Assembly: GCA_956465555.1 (NCBI GenBank)
Contig: OY101121.1
Location: 706,722 to 770,721, forward strand
Length of the DNA: 64,000 nucleotides
DNA from: Nitzschia sp. pyKryTriq1
Taxonomy: Eukaryota > Bacillariophyta > Bacillariophyceae > Bacillariales > Bacillariaceae
Direction: 5' to 3'
Position 1 is the stretch's first letter. Each line of letters begins with the position of its first letter. A program made the translations under genes and the position numbers. Shown here one piece after another: positions 9,970 through 18,549 of this stretch. Under the pieces are notes generated by a model that was given only the letters and a program-made list of their open reading frames with translations, ran no database searches and was not told the DNA's origin.

Positions 9970-10743
9970 ATGATAACCAGGATGTGCAACTGCGTATCGT
10001 TTGTCTTGCACATCGCTGTTTTTCTTGTTTCATCGTCAATCCGGTTGGAGGGCGTGAAGGCTGCAGAAGAGGTGAGTTTGGGGACAACGTTGGTTGCCCT
10101 GAAGTTCGACGGTGGCGTCGTTCTTGGTGCTGATTCCAGAACTTCCCAGTCTGTGATGGTGAGCAATAAGTTTGCAAAGAAAATCAATGTGATTGTGGAC
10201 AGTGAAGATGTTTCTTGTGCCATTTGCAGATCTGGGAGTGCCGCGGATACGCAGTTTCTCGCGAAATCTGCCAAGGAAACGTTTCGATCGCGTCACTGGC
10301 GCTACAACTTTCGTCGTCCGACAGTCTCGCAAGTTGCGCACTACCTACGAAACCGAATGAGATCGGAGAACTCAAAGCGGGCATTTCAAGCCAGTTTAAT
10401 ATGCGCTGGGCGTGATGATGAAGGGGGTCGTATCTTTGCCATAGCCGTCGATGGAGGGGCAATGTGGGAGGAAGACTTGTTTTGTGTTAGCGGGTCGGGC
10501 TCTACATTCTTAATTGGATTGCTGGATTCGTTGAAGCTCGATATTTCCTCGTTATATTCAGAGAAGGAAGCTATAGAAATGGTGTCGAAGCTCTTGCAAC
10601 TGAGCATCGCAAGGGATGGTGCATCCGGAGGCCTAATTAGAATATTGGTGTTGAAGAAGGGAGGTATCGAGGAGCGGGTAGTATATCCCAATGCGGTTGC
10701 ACAGGCAATACTTCCTGGTTTTGCAGACCCATTGAAGGGATAA
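9970..10743 (+). CDS. proteasome beta-1-type (PSMB6-like) subunit with signal-like leader
   Basis: 257 residues. The mature domain begins at Thr39 after Gly38 and carries every catalytic element of an active 20S beta subunit: Thr1, Asp17 in GADSRTS, Lys33, and the SGSGST and ARDGASGG segments. CRSGSAADTQ marks the beta-1 (caspase-like) type; a short insertion of about four residues lies between Lys33 and this motif compared with the yeast protein as I remember it. The propeptide is odd. Instead of a short polar propeptide there is a hydrophobic stretch, CVSFVLHIAVFLVSSS (residues 8-23), resembling a signal peptide or membrane anchor. This could be a cytosolic proteasome subunit with a strange leader or a paralogue sent into the ER/periplastid route. 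No introns. Confidence 0.85.
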   Translation: MITRMCNCVSFVLHIAVFLVSSSIRLEGVKAAEEVSLGTTLVALKFDGGVVLGADSRTSQSVMVSNKFAKKINVIVDSEDVSCAICRSGSAADTQFLAKSAKETFRSRHWRYNFRRPTVSQVAHYLRNRMRSENSKRAFQASLICAGRDDEGGRIFAIAVDGGAMWEEDLFCVSGSGSTFLIGLLDSLKLDISSLYSEKEAIEMVSKLLQLSIARDGASGGLIRILVLKKGGIEERVVYPNAVAQAILPGFADPLKG

Positions 10744-11644
10744 ATGCAGTGCATTAAATGAAGGTTCTCCGGGTGTACAATCATCAGTTTGACAGTACAT
10801 GCATTCGCAAAGTCGGCATCATCAGCGACGCACATGCAAGCGTTTTTGGGCCCACTTGTAAGTGCCAATGGGATGGTGCAGACAGGAAATTGTCAAGGGG
10901 GCACCCGGCTGGAAAGCCAGTTGATACTCTCACTAGTAGAAACTAGTTAAAAATCGTATGGGACGACGACGACTCTCAAAGTAGTCACGATACCATGAAG
11001 AATCGTTGGGTCTTGCTATGTACTCTTACCCGGTAGTTCTTGCCCTTTGGAGTAATACCGGTACTATTACTCCTGCTACATATAGTAAAGCTATATAACA
11101 TACAGTATTTCTTGTACTTTGTGGCGTGAATTGTGTGAGTGGCGGCGGTGGCGCGGCGGTTCGGCGTGGCGAATAGATGAGACTGGATTTCTAGTTCAAT
11201 GGCCGCCCGCCATCCCTTTACACCTTGATGAGAACGATGCAAGGAGATGTACCCAAGGGTATTCCCGAAAGAGGACGACTTTGCTATGCAAATCGAAATC
11301 GACTGGAAGACATAGGTCAGCGAATTATTCTATCATCTACTACATCATCGGTCTACATTGTCCGAGAGAGTTGAGGGTTACTGTACCGGTACCAGGTACA
11401 GTAGTTGGAGCCTGCAGGCTCCAACTACAGTATCACGCCATCCTATCGTTAAAAGGCGCCGACCGATTCGACTGCAGTTCCTTCCGCGGATGATTCTTCC
11501 CGCCGTTTACAGTATTATGCACGCGAGGAAAGATCAAAGATGCGCTTCAGCCTCATCATCAGATAATCCATAAAAGTAGAAACACTTTCGAGACATCACC
11601 ATTGCCACACTCGAGCAGGCTCTTTACTTCTTTAAAAGGTGACA
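10744..11644. other. spacer with perfect palindrome
   Basis: No gene recognised. Contains ATACCGGTACTATTAC (11056-11071), GTACCGGTACC (near 11388-11398) and the 28-bp palindrome at 11401-11428. It includes the promoter and 5' leader of the MATE gene. Confidence 0.5.
11401..11428. repeat. 28-bp perfect palindrome
   Basis: GTAGTTGGAGCCTG is followed at once by its reverse complement. It sits directly after a GTACCGGTACCAGGTACA run, so nearly 45 bp of symmetric sequence lie together. Confidence 0.95.
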
Positions 11645-13313
11645 ATGAATGACGCAGAGCAAGGGAGCGAGACTACCCCGTTGGTGAAGAAGAAAGTTGC
11701 AATTGAAGAACCGTTGTCTGGTCATCTAGACCGATTACCATCATTCCTGGACGATGCGCTTGATACCGTGAAACTCGGCGTTCCAATCTTTATTTCCATG
11801 CTATCATGGGTCGGGGTAAGTCAGATACGAGTATGCGACCAATTGAGACTATATAAGAGATTCGTTCCCACGCTCACAACATGATCGTGCCAATTTACTC
11901 TGCAATCGAAAAAACCACAGATGAAAACGACTGATACTGCTCTGTTGGGACATGTATCAAGGGAAGCTCTTTCTGCGTCGGCTCTGAGTGACTTGTGGAC
12001 CATGTGCTCGGGAATTCTTATCCAGGGAAGGGTTCTTGACATTCTCGTGGGTGGAGCGGTGGGTGCAGGGAATCCAAAGCTGGCCGGGATATATTTACAA
12101 GTTGCTTACGCGGTCATTTCCGTAGTTGCAATCTTGGTGGTCGTTGCATGGAATCTTACAGAACAGGTTTGGGTTGCTTTTGGAAGTGATGTCGAGATCA
12201 GTGCGATGGCGGGCTATTATGCTTCAGTTCTCTCCCTATCTATCCCTGGTCAGTTGCTCTTTGGACAGCTTTCTCAATTCTTTTCTGCTCAGAGAATTAT
12301 GCACCCAGAAGTCAACGCTTCTACTTTCGCACTGGTTTACAATCTTGTATTTGGTCTGATTTTTGTCTTGGGGATTCCACCCATCGTCCCCAACTTTGAA
12401 GGCTTCGGTTTTACTGCGTGTCCATGGGTGACTTCAGGTGCGGTATACATTCAACTCCTTCTTGTTTGGTATGTGTACATTCATAGACAAAGACTGCACG
12501 AACCTTGCTGGGGAGGCTGGTCGCTTGAGGAAGTTACCTGGCCTCGAATCAAGATCTTCTCGGAGCTTTACTTCCCTTCGGCGCTTGGAGTTGCATCCGA
12601 TTTTTGGCGCGTCGCCGTTATCGGGACGATTGCTGCGAATCTGGGCGAAGAAGAAGTGGCAATCTTCAATACGTCCTATAGAATTATGTGGATTGTTCTA
12701 GTATTGGTCATGGCATTGGCTGGAGCGAGCGGGATCAACATGAGCATGCGTCTTGGTCGAATGGATTCCAACGGGGCCAGACAAGCGGGTCACATTGGTG
12801 TTGGCATGGCGTCATGCACCTGCTTGCTCATTGGAATCGCCGTGTGGAGCCAGATTCGAGCCTTCGGGCGTATCTTTACCAACGATGAAATATTCCTGGA
12901 TATGTTTTCTGAGACTCGAACGCCGTTTTGTATTACTCTAGTCCTTATGAATATTGCTGTTGCAATCGAAAAAATTCCTTACAGCATGGGAAGGACCCAA
13001 GGTCAGTATTTTGCGCATCTCTTTTCTGGGTCTACTACTCGTATTTGCTTAACTGGCATTCTCACACCAGCGGCGTCATACAGAGGTGTTTTGGTACGGG
13101 TTGATAGCCTCTTGGGGCTTCCAAGTACCTGCAGTCTATGCATTTACAACCTACTGGAGAATGGACCTCATAGGCTTGTACACTGGTATGGCACTTGGCT
13201 ATGGCGCTCTCGTGATACTCTACAGCTTTCTCGCTTTCACAAGTGACTGGAAGAAATACGCAGAGCTAGCTCGTCTTCGCTCGGAATCGTCTTCGATGAG
13301 TGACGAAGGCTAG
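11645..13313 (+). CDS. MATE-family multidrug/toxin extrusion transporter, three exons
   Basis: Exons 11645-11815, 11921-13001 and 13084-13313, spliced in phases 0 and 1, give 493 residues. Introns of 105 and 82 bp have GTAAGT and GTCAGT donors and CACAG and ACAG acceptors. Splicing joins SMLSWVG to MKTTDTALLGH, restoring the MATE signature TDTALLGH near the first transmembrane segment. The product is very hydrophobic, with about twelve membrane spans expected for the family, which exports organic cations or metabolites in exchange for H+ or Na+. The N terminus carries an ETTPLVKKK segment, resembling acidic dileucine vacuolar/endosomal sorting signals of other membrane proteins (inference). 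Start at ATG11645. The C-terminal tail is Ser-rich. Substrate unknown. Confidence 0.87.
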
Positions 13314-13732
13314 CTATGGAAACTACAATACCTCGAACACAATAGTAGCCAGCGAGACGATGGCAGAGTCACAAGAATTTCCATAGATAATGTGTCTACT
13401 CTCGACGCAATCGATCGAAAGAGACAGAACCTAGGAAGAACATTTTGGAATATAGAAGATGCACATCAATGTCTGGATGCGTCAATAATGCTCGTCCTGG
13501 ATGTTGAATATTTTTCTGGTTCACTAATATTAATTTTTCACAACAACGGGATTGCCTAACGTTGTAGCCGTCTTACAGTAGTCTTGGTGTAGGGCGAAAG
13601 ATGCGTCCCAAAAGTGGACAAAACGAAACGTTATCCTCGCGATATGCATATTTTATTTTCGTTGGCAAGTCAGACATGTCAAGTAAAAGTGTGCTCTAGA
13701 GTCAATGAGTGGTCATGCATGCGACTCATATC
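13314..13732. other. convergent 3' spacer
   Basis: 419 bp between the ends of the MATE gene and the minus-strand acidic protein gene. No gene or repeat recognised. Confidence 0.5.
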
Positions 13733-14959
13733 TTACGCAGAGTCACACTCAGAGACCACTTCAACTTTCTTGTCTCCTTTCTGCACTTGTTGGAGAGATT
13801 GTTTGCAGCCCGAAAACATGCTAGACAATTTCTTACCAGTCTTGCTAGCAAATTTCTTCAAAGAGCGCTTCTTTGAAGGCTTCGATGGAGCTTGTTCTGG
13901 CGCGGCTTCTGGCGCTGCCTCGGGTGCTGCTTCAGGTTCTTCCTCGATTTCTTCCTTGACTTCTTCCTTGGGCTCTTCCTCTGTTTCCTCCTCAGGTGTT
14001 GCCTCAGGCGTTGCCTCTGGTGTCGCCTCTGGTGCTGCCTCGACAGTTGCTGTCTTCATGGCATCTCTTGCAATTTTCCCTCGGACAACCTTTTGGATCT
14101 GGACCGCTTTTTCTTCTTCAATGTTGCTTTCCGCAACTACAGGCTCTTCGGTGTTGCTCTTCACAATTTCTTCGGGCTCTTCAATGTTGACAGCTTGTGC
14201 TCCGAAAGCCCCACAGCAGATAGAAGAAAACAGAGTTGTGAAATAATCGCTCTCCTCTACAGATGTGGTTTCGATCTTTTCTTCAGTCTCTGCAACCTTT
14301 TCTTCCCCGAGCGCGATGTCTTTGACGACATCCTCTACAAGGGCCTCAGCAGATGCCTCTGCGAGGGTTTCTTCGGTGGCTTCAACGACGGCCTCCTCGG
14401 CTGGAGTTTCTTTAGTGGCTTCGGCGGCAGGAGCTTCCTCGGCTAGAGTTTCTTCAGCAGTGGCATCAGTGACAGGGGCCTCCTCGACTGGAGTTTCTTC
14501 GGCGGCTTCAGTGACAGGGGTGTCCTCAGCTGGAGTTTCTTCGGCAGATTCAGTGATAGGGGTCTCCTCGGCTGGAGTTTCCTCGGTGGCTTCAGTGACA
14601 GGGGCCTCCTCGACTGGAGTTTCCTCGGCTTCAGTGACAGCAGCAGGAACCTCCGCGGGTAATTCTTTTGTCTCAGGCTCGTCAATCACCACACCTTTGG
14701 AGCCACCAAGCCCGCAGCATACAAACGCGAAAATACCTGCATCATTTTTGGCGCTCTTGGTAGCCCCAGCTTCTGCCTTTTCGTCTTTAGTCTCAGCTGT
14801 CGCTTCCGTGGCAGGAGCCTCAACGGGGGCTTCTTCGGTGGCTTCGGCGGGAGTCTCTTCAACAGCAGCCTTCTCGTCGACAGCGGCCATTGTTTCCGGC
14901 CCAGTGGTCTCTAAGACCTCATCGGTCAGTGTCATGGGATCTTCAGCCTTTGGTGCCAT
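13733..14959 (-). CDS. acidic, repeat-rich protein with one IQ motif and two Cys-Gly motifs (intact copy)
   Basis: 408 residues, intronless, dominated by Glu, Ala, Thr and Pro and probably disordered. Residues about 112-200 are imperfect repeats of the type ETPVEEAPVTEA. Two short hydrophobic islands each hold a Cys pair followed by glycine: FAFVCCGLGG (77-86) and FSSICCGAFG (244-253). An IQ calmodulin-binding motif, IQKVVRGKIAR, occupies 288-298. The C terminus is basic (KKRSLKKFASKTGKK), in contrast to the acidic body. The Cys pairs could be lipid-modified or metal-binding; this is speculation. The small protein at 45912 shares the same acidic context and a Cys-Gly island. The duplication breakpoint falls after codon 97; a truncated second copy is at 28225-28563. 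Function unknown. Confidence 0.75.
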   Translation of the reverse strand: MAPKAEDPMTLTDEVLETTGPETMAAVDEKAAVEETPAEATEEAPVEAPATEATAETKDEKAEAGATKSAKNDAGIFAFVCCGLGGSKGVVIDEPETKELPAEVPAAVTEAEETPVEEAPVTEATEETPAEETPITESAEETPAEDTPVTEAAEETPVEEAPVTDATAEETLAEEAPAAEATKETPAEEAVVEATEETLAEASAEALVEDVVKDIALGEEKVAETEEKIETTSVEESDYFTTLFSSICCGAFGAQAVNIEEPEEIVKSNTEEPVVAESNIEEEKAVQIQKVVRGKIARDAMKTATVEAAPEATPEATPEATPEEETEEEPKEEVKEEIEEEPEAAPEAAPEAAPEQAPSKPSKKRSLKKFASKTGKKLSSMFSGCKQSLQQVQKGDKKVEVVSECDSA

Positions 14960-15573
14960 TGTGTATTTTGAGCGTTGGTGACTTTTTCAGATGATATTAT
15001 GATGTGTGGTGCCGATACAACTGGACGAGTTTCGATACGAGTACGTAGAAATGTGGCCAGTGAAAAAGCGAGCGAAAAGATATCTTCTTCCTCTAAGTAA
15101 TACTTTCTTAGCTCGCAAAGTGTTGAATATATACGCGAAACGATGTCGTACCACATACAAAACATGTTCCACACGACGTCAATCAGGACGGTACTTAAAG
15201 CATTCAGGATGGACACGCGCGCAGTTGGTCGCTGGTTGCGGCTACAATTTTAGCCAATTCGAATACAGTACCGGTACCGTACGGTACCTGGTACAGTACT
15301 TGTACTCGTACTATCACCACGTTGAGACCTCTCAAGTCGGAGGAGTGAGTCGTCGTCGTCATTCCTGAAAAATGAGCAAGACGACGCTATCACATCCCAA
15401 GATCCGCAAGATCAATTCAATAAAAGCAAGATCGTGTTGCACAGCGAGCGAGCGCTCAGCGCAACGCCGAGATGAGAGTAGATCAATGATACTCGTAGGA
15501 GTGATGATGCACTCTTCTTCAACATTGTTTGGAAATGACACCACGGAAGAATCATCGTCAACAGCGGTACCAG
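14960..15573. promoter_or_regulatory. divergent upstream region with GTAC palindrome cluster
   Basis: Contains the promoters of the minus-strand acidic protein and the plus-strand lumen protein. A dense palindrome cluster (ACAGTACCGGTACC, then GTACGGTACC and GGTACAGTACT) lies at about 15265-15300. The second copy is 28564-29177. Confidence 0.45.
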
Positions 15574-16371
15574 ATGGACAGTGCTCGAATGTCGCAACTT
15601 TTGCTTGTAGCTTTCTTGCTGTGCTCCTCTACTTGTGATGCCGCATTTGCTGCTATCGGCAAGCAACAAGATTCTCGGCCACATTCTTCCGGGCGAGCAT
15701 TCTCGAGACACTGTCTTCGTTCCCATAGTAGATATTATGGCACCAGTAGCTGCCTTGGGTTGTTAAACACCCGTAGAATAAGTGATGAAGATGATACTGT
15801 CGGTGTTCCCAATGTTGCCGAAAACTCAGCTAAGACACGTCGACGATTTCTTCAAAGGACAATTTCGTGGGTACCCTCATCAGTGGCTTGTTCTACCATT
15901 TTCTGTGGTGATCATTTTGTTGCAAAGGCTGCCATGCTCAATTCTCAAAAAGTCTTTGAAGTTGGAAAGGATCTGACCGTCGAACAAGCCATGGAAAGAT
16001 TTCAAGAAGGAAAAGCATCCTTGCAATACCTGCTAGATCACTATGATGAAATTTGTGCAGCGGGAGGGGACAATGTTCGTCGATACCTAGGGACAGTCGG
16101 TCTCACGTCTGGCTTATACGGGATCTCAAAGGTTCTGAAGGTGCTGAAGGATCAGTCCACATCGATCGATGACATTATCGAATTCAGTGAGTTGTCTGAG
16201 GAATTGATCGCAGCCATCAATCAAGCCGATGGATCGGCCTACATGGCAATCTTTACAACATCTTCTACAAGCGGGGTACCTCCTCAAAGATATTTTGACG
16301 ACGCCAAAACAGAAGTGAAACAGGCCATGAAAACAATGAATGAGTTGTCTACTCAATTAGGAATCAAATGA
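15574..16371 (+). CDS. predicted thylakoid-lumen protein with plastid and twin-arginine leaders (copy 1)
   Basis: 265 residues from the ATG at 15574, chosen because it places the hydrophobic signal (MSQLLLVAFLLCSS) at the very N terminus; an upstream in-frame ATG exists at 15529. The leader is tripartite. First comes a signal peptide ending CDAAFAAI, with an ASAF-like AAF. A basic/hydroxylated transit region follows. Then comes a twin-arginine signal, RRRFLQ (89-94), with a hydrophobic core and the lumen-type cleavage site AKAA (117-120). The mature part, about 145 residues, is mostly helical and ends in a long amphipathic helix. This architecture resembles photosystem II extrinsic helical-bundle proteins such as PsbQ/Psb31, but I see no diagnostic motif. 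Intronless. An identical copy is at 29178-29975. Confidence 0.7.
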   Translation: MDSARMSQLLLVAFLLCSSTCDAAFAAIGKQQDSRPHSSGRAFSRHCLRSHSRYYGTSSCLGLLNTRRISDEDDTVGVPNVAENSAKTRRRFLQRTISWVPSSVACSTIFCGDHFVAKAAMLNSQKVFEVGKDLTVEQAMERFQEGKASLQYLLDHYDEICAAGGDNVRRYLGTVGLTSGLYGISKVLKVLKDQSTSIDDIIEFSELSEELIAAINQADGSAYMAIFTTSSTSGVPPQRYFDDAKTEVKQAMKTMNELSTQLGIK

Positions 16372-16731
16372 TAAGGCTGAAACCCAAGGGACAGCCAAAG
16401 GACCTCTTTCAAAGTTTTTGCTTCTTGCTTCGTGCGTCTAGGTGCCAGCTCGTGCGGGTGGTAGGAAGAAGTATGAGGTTGCTCTGAGAATCCAAAGTAC
16501 GAATATCACCTTTGCTAGATAGGCCACTAGTAGAGAGTAATCACTCTACAACAAGTAGAGAAAAAAATAGCAAGAATCTATTTGATCGTGAATGCAGTCG
16601 TACGTGTCTAGCATGGAGAGCGGCCGCCGAATACTGTACCTGCTACCTGGTACCAGGGACAAGTACTGTACCAGGTACTGTACTGACTGTAGTACCGGTA
16701 CCGTACCTGATGGTACAAGAAGTACGAGCAT
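16372..16731. other. spacer with GTAC palindrome cluster
   Basis: 3' flank of the lumen protein gene. From about 16636 to 16716 it is almost wholly built of TACCTGGTACC, GTACTGTACC and GTACCGGTACC modules. It borders the left terminal repeat of the transposon-like element. Copy 2 is at 29976-30335. Confidence 0.6.
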
Positions 16732-16756
16732 TACACGCCAAATTAATCTTTCTGCA
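16732..16756 (+). repeat. left terminal inverted repeat
   Basis: Begins TACACGCCAAA and ends TCTTTCTGCA. Pairs with 18298-18322, with two mismatches in the middle. Confidence 0.75.
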
Positions 16757-17076
16757 ATTTGTCAATACCAGGAAGAATTGCAGAATTCTCCCCCTCTTTG
16801 CAGGCCTGATTGCAGAATTCTCGTGGAGGGTTTCCAACAAAAATCTGACTTTAACGAACTGCAGGCCATATTGCAGAATCTAACATCGCCCCTACACGTG
16901 GCACCCAATCCACCACCAATTGCAGGATTGAATGCAGATCTTCACATTTTCTGCAATCAATATTCCTTCAACGGATGACGTATATACCGACCCTCCCCCA
17001 TTTTATAATAATCTCATCATCGTCGGTTTCAGAACGACTGGGTCCTCATCGGAATCTTATATCCAATGCCTCCAGA

Positions 17077-17670
17077 CTACCCATCTACACCTGATGGTCC
17101 TGAACACTTGGAGTTCAAGACTAGGATGATAAAAGTAGACACTTCGTCAGAAAGTGTGGCTTTGTTGTCATCAGGTCGTAGCTTTCTGTTTAGAATTCGC
17201 ATTTCCGACTTGAGATCCTTGAAATTGTTTTTGGTACGACCGTTGATGGAGGGAGGATACTTTTCCGTTGGGACAGCGTGACGGCCGAACACACCGATGA
17301 CGGTTTGGTTGAGCGTATTCCAACGGGAGACCATAGAGGATTTTATGTGGTCCATGATGTGGTCCTTGATCTGATCCCGAAGGCTCTGGAAGTCTGCAAG
17401 AGCATCGTTACTACCAAAAGGCTGTTGGTAGTTCGATGCGGGGATCTTAGCGATGCTCTGTTCCAAGGAATTCGTTCCTTTTTTGGGACTTTGGCGGGAA
17501 TCCAAAAGATTATAAGGGATCAAGACGCGTTGGGTGGTTGGGTCGCGGGGAAGCCTGTATCGGGCACAAACAAGATCTGCCTTGGGGGTGTCAGCGAAAA
17601 GGGAAGGATCGTTCGCGACGGGCGGATTAATATTTGGAAGTTCCGGGGGAGGGTTTCGGATGTGAAATGA
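17077..17670 (-). CDS. uncharacterised reading frame inside the TIR element (copy 1)
   Basis: The minus strand is open for about 198 codons between stops. There is no early ATG, so any start or upstream exon is uncertain. The translation is hydrophilic, with IRNPPPELPNINPP near its start and DTPKADLVCARYRLPRDP further in. A helical segment (FQSLRDQIKDHIMDHIKSS) lies in its second half. I see no DDE/D catalytic triad, zinc finger or helicase motif. It may be a decayed accessory protein of the element or chance. The plus strand of 17278-17670 is also open, which lowers confidence. Copy 2 is at 30681-31274. Confidence 0.3.
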   Translation of the reverse strand, partial: SFHIRNPPPELPNINPPVANDPSLFADTPKADLVCARYRLPRDPTTQRVLIPYNLLDSRQSPKKGTNSLEQSIAKIPASNYQQPFGSNDALADFQSLRDQIKDHIMDHIKSSMVSRWNTLNQTVIGVFGRHAVPTEKYPPSINGRTKNNFKDLKSEMRILNRKLRPDDNKATLSDEVSTFIILVLNSKCSGPSGVDG

Positions 17671-18297
17671 CTACAGATATTGAAACAAACTGAGCTACCA
17701 TTGGAATAAAAACACCGACTGTTGTAGAATCTCTCATTTTTATCACAAGAATGATACTAAGCATTTTCTAAAATATTTCTTCAAGAATATCTAATCCGGA
17801 GCTTTTCCTTAAGATGAAAGAATTATAAAACTTAGCCACTGGAGCGCGATGGTGGGGCCGCTGCCCACACGCGCGTATCTGCGCAGCCTTGGGGGAGAAT
17901 TTTGGGATTGAAGGGGCGCCTGACTAGTAAAACACGGTTTCCGACTGAAACGACTCTACGCTGGTAACTTTGGGGGGAAACGAGTAACTGTGATTTATTG
18001 TGGGGGGGGTATTGCGGAGAAAGAGGGGATGAGGGTGTGCGCGGACGGATTGCAGAAATCTTCTGCAATAACGTCTGCATTATAATCCTCGTGGGGAGCG
18101 AGCCGGACGAGTATTCTGCAATTAAAGTTGCATTTTCTGCAACCCGCGAGCTCAACTGCAGAATGTGCGCGCTGATTGCAGGAAGTGACGTGGTTTAGCG
18201 CGTTTGCGCAGATCGAAGTGGAGAACGCATTGCAGAAAGCGATGGCTGCATTTGATGATTCTGCAATACATGAATTTCCTGCAATTGGGGGTTGAAG

Positions 18298-18322
18298 TGC
18301 AGAAAGAATATTTTGGCGTGTA
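18298..18322 (-). repeat. right terminal inverted repeat
   Basis: Reverse complement reads TACACGCCAAAATATTCTTT and then CTGCA. Partner of 16732-16756. Confidence 0.75.
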
Positions 18323-18549
18323 CGCAGCAAAGCCGCGGCCGTCGAAACGCACGATGTGAGATGTTGTGATGAGTGATGAGAGCGATGAGCGATGAGTGCG
18401 ACGACGATGATGATGCGATCGTGATTGTCAGCAACCGCAATAATTGTCAGTCGTAGTCAACTAATAGAGGTGATATAATAACTACCGTGGGAGAGATTCC
18501 GTGATTTGTTTAAACTTGCTGTTGCACAAGAAACGAGAGACACAGCACG

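Larger units (their letters stand above)
16732..18322. mobile_element. candidate DNA transposon with 25-bp inverted repeats (copy 1)
   Basis: Termini 16732-16756 and 18298-18322 are inverted repeats matching at 23 of 25 positions; both read TACACGCCAAA then, after four variable bases, TCTTTCTGCA. If the outer TA is a target duplication, the element proper is 16734-18320 with ends CACGCC...GGCGTG. Both subterminal zones (16750-16970 and 18045-18305) are packed with copies of TTGCAGAA, in both orientations, as in hAT- and CACTA-like elements, where transposase binds subterminal motifs. The centre holds one open minus-strand frame (17077-17670) without a recognisable transposase. Probably non-autonomous or of an undescribed family. 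Confidence 0.6.

Noticed and set aside
14265-14981. Ser/Ala/Val-rich 238-codon plus-strand frame opposite the acidic IQ protein
   Set aside because: It is the reverse of the Glu/Ala/Thr/Pro repeats and has no features of its own; the minus-strand frame has an IQ motif and a good start.
16512-16978. Plus-strand frames of 123 and 128 codons at the left end of the TIR element
   Set aside because: They span palindrome clusters and the transposon terminus; no motif and no plausible start context.
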